Below are positions 14,043 through 17,442 of a stretch of DNA of 17,442 nt, in pieces. The stretch's first letter is position 1, and every line of letters begins with the position of its first letter. The position numbers and the translations under genes were made by a program. This DNA is from CBDUMN01 sp965368335 (GTDB taxonomy: Bacteria > Pseudomonadota > Alphaproteobacteria > Rhodospirillales > JAPHRK01): positions 1-17,442 of the forward strand of contig CBDUMN010000074.1 of assembly GCA_965368335.1 (NCBI GenBank), given 5' to 3'. The notes beneath the pieces were generated by a model. The model searched no databases and had not been told where the DNA came from. It was given only the letters and a program-made list of their open reading frames with translations.

Positions 14043-14477
14043 TTATTCAGCCACGGCCAGAGCCACCGCGTCCGCATTGGCTTCGGCCAAGACCTTATAA
14101 TCCATGTCGTCAACCAGGATATGCTGCTGGAGCCAACTCGTCAAAAACTCCCGCACCTCTCCCTCAAGACTTTCATTGGGCGTTTGCATATAGGCCTCGC
14201 GGCATTCGAAAACACGCGCGACCAGTTTCTGATGCTGCAACTTATGTTCGGCCAGATCAGGGTAGCCGCAGGCCTCCATGACCTTTTCCTCACGGACAAA
14301 ATGAGTTTCCGTATAACGCACCAAGCCGCCAAAAATCGCATCGACAATCAAAACGCCGTCACCATCGTCAACCGCTTGAATGAATTGATTGAGCAGACCG
14401 ACCAGTTGCTGGTGGTCTTTGTCCAGAGCGTCCACCCCGACACTCATTTCCGGCGTCCATTCGATATAATTCGTCAC
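14043..14477 (-). CDS. Bacteriohemerythrin
   Basis: Four-helix di-iron protein that binds O2 reversibly. From the GTG at 14477 it has 144 residues starting VTNYIEWTPEMSVGVDALDKDHQQLV. All ligands of the di-iron site are present: H22 (DKDHQQL), H59 and E63 (TETHFVREE), H78 and H82 (AEHKLQHQ), H119 and D124 (QQHILVDDMDY). GTG is chosen over the ATG at 14495 because GAGGAGA, a strong ribosome site, lies 4 bases before the GTG and inside the longer reading, while the ATG has none; family members also begin near the xxxIxWxxxxSVG segment. A short Ala-rich C-terminal extension (ANADAVALAVAE) follows the fold. It lies 30 bp after the DUF3253 gene on the same strand. Single-domain members serve in oxygen storage or delivery, iron handling or NO/O2 response. 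Confidence 0.93.
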   Translation of the reverse strand: MTNYIEWTPEMSVGVDALDKDHQQLVGLLNQFIQAVDDGDGVLIVDAIFGGLVRYTETHFVREEKVMEACGYPDLAEHKLQHQKLVARVFECREAYMQTPNESLEGEVREFLTSWLQQHILVDDMDYKVLAEANADAVALAVAE

Positions 14478-14507
14478 GGATTTCTCCTCATCCATGTTGG
14501 GAAGAGT

Positions 14508-14813
14508 TTATCCGATCAGCCGCATCTGAACCAAGCCTTTAAAATCATCAGGATCAACCGGTTGACCTCGGTGGGTCAACTCAATCCGCCCCTGACGGGC
14601 CAAATGGATTCCCTGTTGGCGCACCGCAGTTAAATAACGTTTCCAAATATTGGGGGGATCTTTGGGCTTGCGACGGGTTTCCGCATAGGCCTGGGCGACA
14701 GCCTGAAAAGTGAGCGGCTTCCCATCGGCCAAAGCATATAAAATATACTCGGCGACAGGATCGTCCCCACGTTCTTGGTCGTTTTCGTTTTTCTGTTTTT
14801 GTGTCATGCTCAT
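14508..14813 (-). CDS. DUF3253 family protein, winged-helix-like
   Basis: 101-residue cytoplasmic protein. After a polar N-terminus (MSMTQKQKNENDQERGDD) it shows the DUF3253 pattern: AEYILYALADGKPLTFQAVAQAYAE, IWKRYLTAVRQQGIHLARQG and RIELTHRGQPVDPDDFKG, ending in VQMRL. In this family the segment normally resembles a small winged helix (ILALL, then PSEVAR, then LAxEGRIEVTQRGxVVDP), and the biochemical role is not established. An alternative ATG two codons in (14807) is possible. It is first in the likely operon with hemerythrin and divergent from the DUF952 gene, with 44 bp between. Confidence 0.8.
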   Translation of the reverse strand: MSMTQKQKNENDQERGDDPVAEYILYALADGKPLTFQAVAQAYAETRRKPKDPPNIWKRYLTAVRQQGIHLARQGRIELTHRGQPVDPDDFKGLVQMRLIG

Positions 14814-14857
14814 TTCTTAGTTCAATCCGCTGCAACAGCCAAGATATTTGGAGCCGC

Positions 14858-15205
14858 ATGGAAGGTTCATTGATCTATCATATGTGCCGTGCCGAAGAAT
14901 GGGACGCAGCCAAAGACAAAGGGCGCTACGAGGGTTCCTCCCAAGATACCGCCGATGGATTCATTCATTTTTCAACGGCCGAACAAATTTGCGAAAGCGC
15001 CGCCAAGCACCGGGCCGGCCAGTCCGACCTCGTTCTTTTAACGGTTAAAACGGAAAAACTGGGCTCTGCGCTAAAGTGGGAACCCTCCCGAAACGGTGCT
15101 TTTTTCCCTCATCTTTACGGCCCCTTACCGCTCGACGCCGTTTCCCATATCGATCCCCTACCTCTCGGAACGGACGGCCGACACGTCTTTCCTAAGAATC
15201 TATGA
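14858..15205 (+). CDS. DUF952 family protein
   Basis: 115-residue cytoplasmic protein. The start at 14858 is supported by GGAG 4 bases upstream and gives MEGSLIYHMCRAEEWDAAKDKGRYEG; an in-frame upstream codon at 14801 lies in the neighbouring gene and is rejected. Family marks are YHMCRAEEW, the central DGFIHFSTAEQ, DLVLLTVKTEKL, LKWEPS and the HLYGPLPLDAV segment. The fold is related to small ADP-ribosyltransferase-like domains in some classifications, but the function is unknown. It stands alone, 95 bp before the phosphatase gene. Confidence 0.9.
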   Translation: MEGSLIYHMCRAEEWDAAKDKGRYEGSSQDTADGFIHFSTAEQICESAAKHRAGQSDLVLLTVKTEKLGSALKWEPSRNGAFFPHLYGPLPLDAVSHIDPLPLGTDGRHVFPKNL

Positions 15206-15300
15206 AAACACCGCCGACTATTGACCGAAGCGGAACGATAGGAAACAACTGCTTCTTATATTATAAATAGACAGACTGCCGCGTCTGGGGGGATACATTC

Positions 15301-16446
15301 ATGCCGATCACGCTGATCGTTGACGACGATCCGGAGTTCGCGAGCCTTTGCCAAGAAACGCTGGGCCCGACCGGTGAGCATGAATTCATCATTGCCACCG
15401 ACGACGCTTCAGCCATCGAAATTCTCAAAAAAATAGACACCCTGGATGTCGCTATCGTCGCTATCGATAAAGACAACGTTTCAGGCCTTGAGTTATTCAA
15501 AAAGCTCACCGGTCGACGGGTCCGGGTTCCCCGAATCGCCCTGACCGGCAGCGCCGACCTACCGCTTATCCGCCGTGCGATGAACGACGGCGCCGCCGAT
15601 TTTCTCACTCGTCCGGTCGCCGCCAAGGACTTGGAGCGAACCATCTGCAAGGTCTATGAAGATACGGAGCGGCGACGCAAGGCCTGGCGCACCGAGGCGC
15701 AGCTTTCGGCTATCCGCCGCGAGGTTGATATTGCAGGTGATATCCAAAAACGCATTCTGCCGACGGTCTTTCCCGAACGCCCCGGCCTTGAAGTCGCGGC
15801 CATCCTCGAATCCGCCAAAGACATGAGCGGCGACTTCTACGATGTTTTCGAGATCGGCGACGGACGGATCGGCTATGTCGTCGCCGATGTGGTCGGCAAG
15901 GGCATTCCGGCCGCCTTCTTCATGGCCGTTGCGCGCACCCTTTTGCAGGCCACCGCAACCGCAGGCACACCTCCCGCCGAATGCCTCTCACAGGTCAACG
16001 ATCTCATCTGTCGGCACGAAATCACCAGCATGTTCGTCTCCGTCTTTTACGGCGTTCTCAATCCCCGGACCTGGGAACTGACCTACGCCAACGGCGGCCA
16101 TCTCCCACCGGTGAGGATTGGCGGAAAGACAGGGGTAACAACCTTGATCAGTGGCGGCGACGGTGTCGTTTTGGGCGTCGAGGCCGGATTAACCTACGAG
16201 CAAGAAACCCTTCAAATCGATCCGGGCGATACGTTATTTCTTTATACCGACGGCCTGACGGAAGCCTTCAATGAAACACGCGACCAATTCGGTGAGCAGC
16301 GCCTGCAAGACTTCCTGTCAATCAACCAGGGGAACTCACCCGAAGCGCTCTGCCGCACCATGCTCGACCATATCAAAGAGTTTACCGGTGGAGCCGAAGC
16401 GGCCGACGACATGACCTGCCTTGCAATATACCGTGAAGTCTCATGA
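15301..16446 (+). CDS. Receiver-PP2C (SpoIIE/RsbU-type) phosphatase with degenerate receiver
   Basis: 381 residues in two parts joined by a helix (about 106-150). The PP2C domain (about 165-381) is of the type that dephosphorylates anti-sigma-factor antagonists in partner-switching systems. It looks intact: MSGDFYDVF (175-183), VADVVGKGIPAAFFM (194-208), NGGHLPP (264-270), LYTDGLTEAFN (314-324) and ADDMTCLAI (368-376), giving the expected metal-binding aspartates (about D178, D196, D317, D370). The N-terminal receiver fold (1-115) keeps the acidic DDD (8-10) and a switch threonine (ALTGS, T82). Aligned on the GLEL segment that follows the phosphorylation loop, however, the acceptor position falls on A54, with D56 and D58 nearby, and the conserved KP Lys is R104. 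The domain may therefore be a pseudo-receiver. A GGGGGG run lies about 9 bases before the ATG. The next gene overlaps it by 4 bases. Confidence 0.93.
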   Translation: MPITLIVDDDPEFASLCQETLGPTGEHEFIIATDDASAIEILKKIDTLDVAIVAIDKDNVSGLELFKKLTGRRVRVPRIALTGSADLPLIRRAMNDGAADFLTRPVAAKDLERTICKVYEDTERRRKAWRTEAQLSAIRREVDIAGDIQKRILPTVFPERPGLEVAAILESAKDMSGDFYDVFEIGDGRIGYVVADVVGKGIPAAFFMAVARTLLQATATAGTPPAECLSQVNDLICRHEITSMFVSVFYGVLNPRTWELTYANGGHLPPVRIGGKTGVTTLISGGDGVVLGVEAGLTYEQETLQIDPGDTLFLYTDGLTEAFNETRDQFGEQRLQDFLSINQGNSPEALCRTMLDHIKEFTGGAEAADDMTCLAIYREVS

Positions 16447-17114
16447 TTTGCCGCCTCTCTCTCGCCCTTCCTTTCATCTTAATACTACTTCTCTTGCTCG
16501 GCGCTTGTGACGATGGCGGCCCAAAGGGACGGGTACTCAACGATGTGCCACCCCACCTTGAAGACGGCAATCTCATCTCGTTTTTACTAACCGACCCACA
16601 GGCGCAGTCCGTCGACGGGACCGTCGCCGAAGCCCTAGCTGAACGAGGCATTACCGTCGTGCTCTCCGTCCGACCGGAAGCCCTGCCCTGGGAAACCCAT
16701 TTAGTGGCGATCAAAGAAAAAATACGCCAACTCTGGGCCCGGGGCGTTCGCCAAAATCATATCTCCGTCGTCGGCCGCGGCGGCAACGGCCTTCAAGCTC
16801 TGGTTCTCGCCTCATTGGTCCGCGACGGCGCTACGCGTTATGCGGTCATGGGCGCTTGCCCCCGCAATACCGGCGTCGGCTGGAGCCGCTTCGCCGAAAT
16901 CCTCGATCTCAATGGTCCCCGCATGGAAGGTCAGGCGCTTTCGCTAACCCACGCAGACTCCCCGGACATCGGCTCTTGTCAGCCGGTTTTCAACCGAGCC
17001 AGCGCCCTTGAGGGCTGGGAAACCGATTTGGCCGACCATGCCGGGACGGATATTTTCGAGAAACCGGATCCCGTCTGGATCGATGAAGTCGTTGCCTGGA
17101 TAACCGAAAAATAA
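16443..17114 (+). CDS. Lipoprotein with degenerate alpha/beta-hydrolase-like fold
   Basis: 223 residues. A hydrophobic signal ends in a lipobox LLGAC (C22), so it should be a diacylated lipoprotein; Asp follows the Cys (CDD), which in enterobacteria favours inner-membrane retention. The remainder looks like a small alpha/beta-hydrolase: GITVVLSVRP strand, then NHISVVGRGGNGLQALVLAS (105-124) at the place of the nucleophile elbow, GQALSLTHADSPDIGSCQPVF, and a final FEKPDPVWIDEVVAWI helix. Relatives I recall read VVGxSKGG at the elbow; here the Ser is Gly (GRGGNG), and the HG before the last FxxP segment reads GTD. It is therefore probably not a serine hydrolase. Its ATG overlaps the phosphatase stop (ATGA), implying translational coupling and a common role. 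The fold assignment is moderate; the lipoprotein call is firm. Confidence 0.75.
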   Translation: MICRLSLALPFILILLLLLGACDDGGPKGRVLNDVPPHLEDGNLISFLLTDPQAQSVDGTVAEALAERGITVVLSVRPEALPWETHLVAIKEKIRQLWARGVRQNHISVVGRGGNGLQALVLASLVRDGATRYAVMGACPRNTGVGWSRFAEILDLNGPRMEGQALSLTHADSPDIGSCQPVFNRASALEGWETDLADHAGTDIFEKPDPVWIDEVVAWITEK

Positions 17115-17256
17115 ACACAATTAACACACTTAAGGGGTGTGAAAACGACAGTTATCCACGACTTTAAGGAGAGTCAAACACTGGACATACCAATTCGCTT
17201 CCATTAAAGTCCTTCTAAATCAGGGAAAACAGGGATGAGATGGGGCGCTTCTCGCT

Positions 17257-17442
17257 ATGGAAGCACCGATTAAAGTTGTATTTGCCGGTATATCCGGTCG
17301 TTTAGCGATGGATCTGGTAGAGATTCTTCGCCAAGGCGGTTTTGCGCCTATTTCTCGGGAAGTCAAAAGCCGAACCGCCCTGGCCGACACCCTGGACCTG
17401 GAAAGCTGGGATATCATTATTGCAGAGAACGGCAAGGGGCGA
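17257..17442 (+). CDS. N-terminus of a receiver-like protein, runs off the window
   Basis: 62 codons, open at the window edge. The order is strand IKVVFAGISG, helix RLAMDLVEILRQGGFAP, strand ISREVKS, helix RTALADTLD, strand WDIIIAEN, which is the pattern of an N-terminal receiver as found in some hybrid kinases (LIVEDDxxDA...LRxGGxxP...WDxIISDY). The acidic pair after strand 1 is AGIS, and the expected phospho-Asp position reads E (AEN), so the receiver is probably not phosphorylated. The start is the ATG at 17257; GGGG lies about 11 bases upstream. The 142-bp gap before it has a GACTTTAA/TTAAAGTC inverted repeat (17160-17167 and 17204-17211) of unknown meaning. Confidence 0.6.
   Translation, partial: MEAPIKVVFAGISGRLAMDLVEILRQGGFAPISREVKSRTALADTLDLESWDIIIAENGKGR

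Noticed and set aside
17165..17206. AAGGAG followed by a CTG codon as a tiny gene
   Set aside because: The frame reaches a stop after eight codons and has no ATG or GTG start.
17160..17211. GACTTTAA/TTAAAGTC inverted repeat before the last gene as an operator
   Set aside because: Only 8 bp per arm with a 36-bp spacer; this can arise by chance in an AT-rich gap.

Overview
The window looks like a chromosomal segment of an alphaproteobacterium, most likely of the Rhodospirillales type. This is inferred from moderately high GC, a class II DAHP synthase, an alphaproteobacterial-style glutathione reductase, a glmU-glmS pair next to a phosphoglycolate phosphatase, and many signalling and cytochrome genes. 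No species can be named from sequence alone. Almost all of the DNA is coding, and nothing resembles a prophage, integron, CRISPR array or complete insertion sequence.

Layout. 1-2863 (minus strand): the 5' part of class II DAHP synthase, cut by the window edge, and glutathione reductase. 2972-5299: a small accessory block between housekeeping genes. It holds two tandem membrane-anchored monohaem cytochromes c (the first with an unusual CX3CH haem site), a 263-bp nested palindrome able to fold as a three-way junction, an unrecognised three-helix membrane protein, and a small secreted protein whose six cysteines are mirror-symmetric. 5312-8503 (minus): glmU-glmS, making UDP-GlcNAc. 8635-9462 (plus): phosphoglycolate phosphatase, then tRNA-Val(CAC) with its own promoter and terminator. 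9646-13644 (plus): a membrane PAS histidine kinase directly followed by an SLC13-type permease with two RCK_C domains. 13655-13745: a REPIN-like inverted pair of short palindromes. 13769-14813 (minus): DUF3253 protein, bacteriohemerythrin and a tiny Cys/His-rich protein, probably one operon. 14858-15205 (plus): DUF952 protein. 15301-17114 (plus): a receiver-PP2C (SpoIIE/RsbU type) phosphatase translationally coupled to a lipoprotein of alpha/beta-hydrolase type. 17257-17442: the start of a receiver-like gene running off the window.

How the parts relate. The housekeeping genes are ordinary. The accessory genes fall into redox/oxygen functions (cytochromes c, hemerythrin, glutathione reductase) and signalling (histidine kinase, PP2C phosphatase, receiver-like protein). 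The 15301-17442 cluster stands out because each of its three products appears to lack expected active-site residues: the receiver lacks the aligned phospho-Asp and Lys, the hydrolase-like lipoprotein lacks the nucleophile Ser, and the last gene lacks the receiver acidic pocket. A family of short REP-like palindromes (core GGGTCAGGACCC, then ATTAATC) lies at three places, each just beyond the 3' end of a gene.
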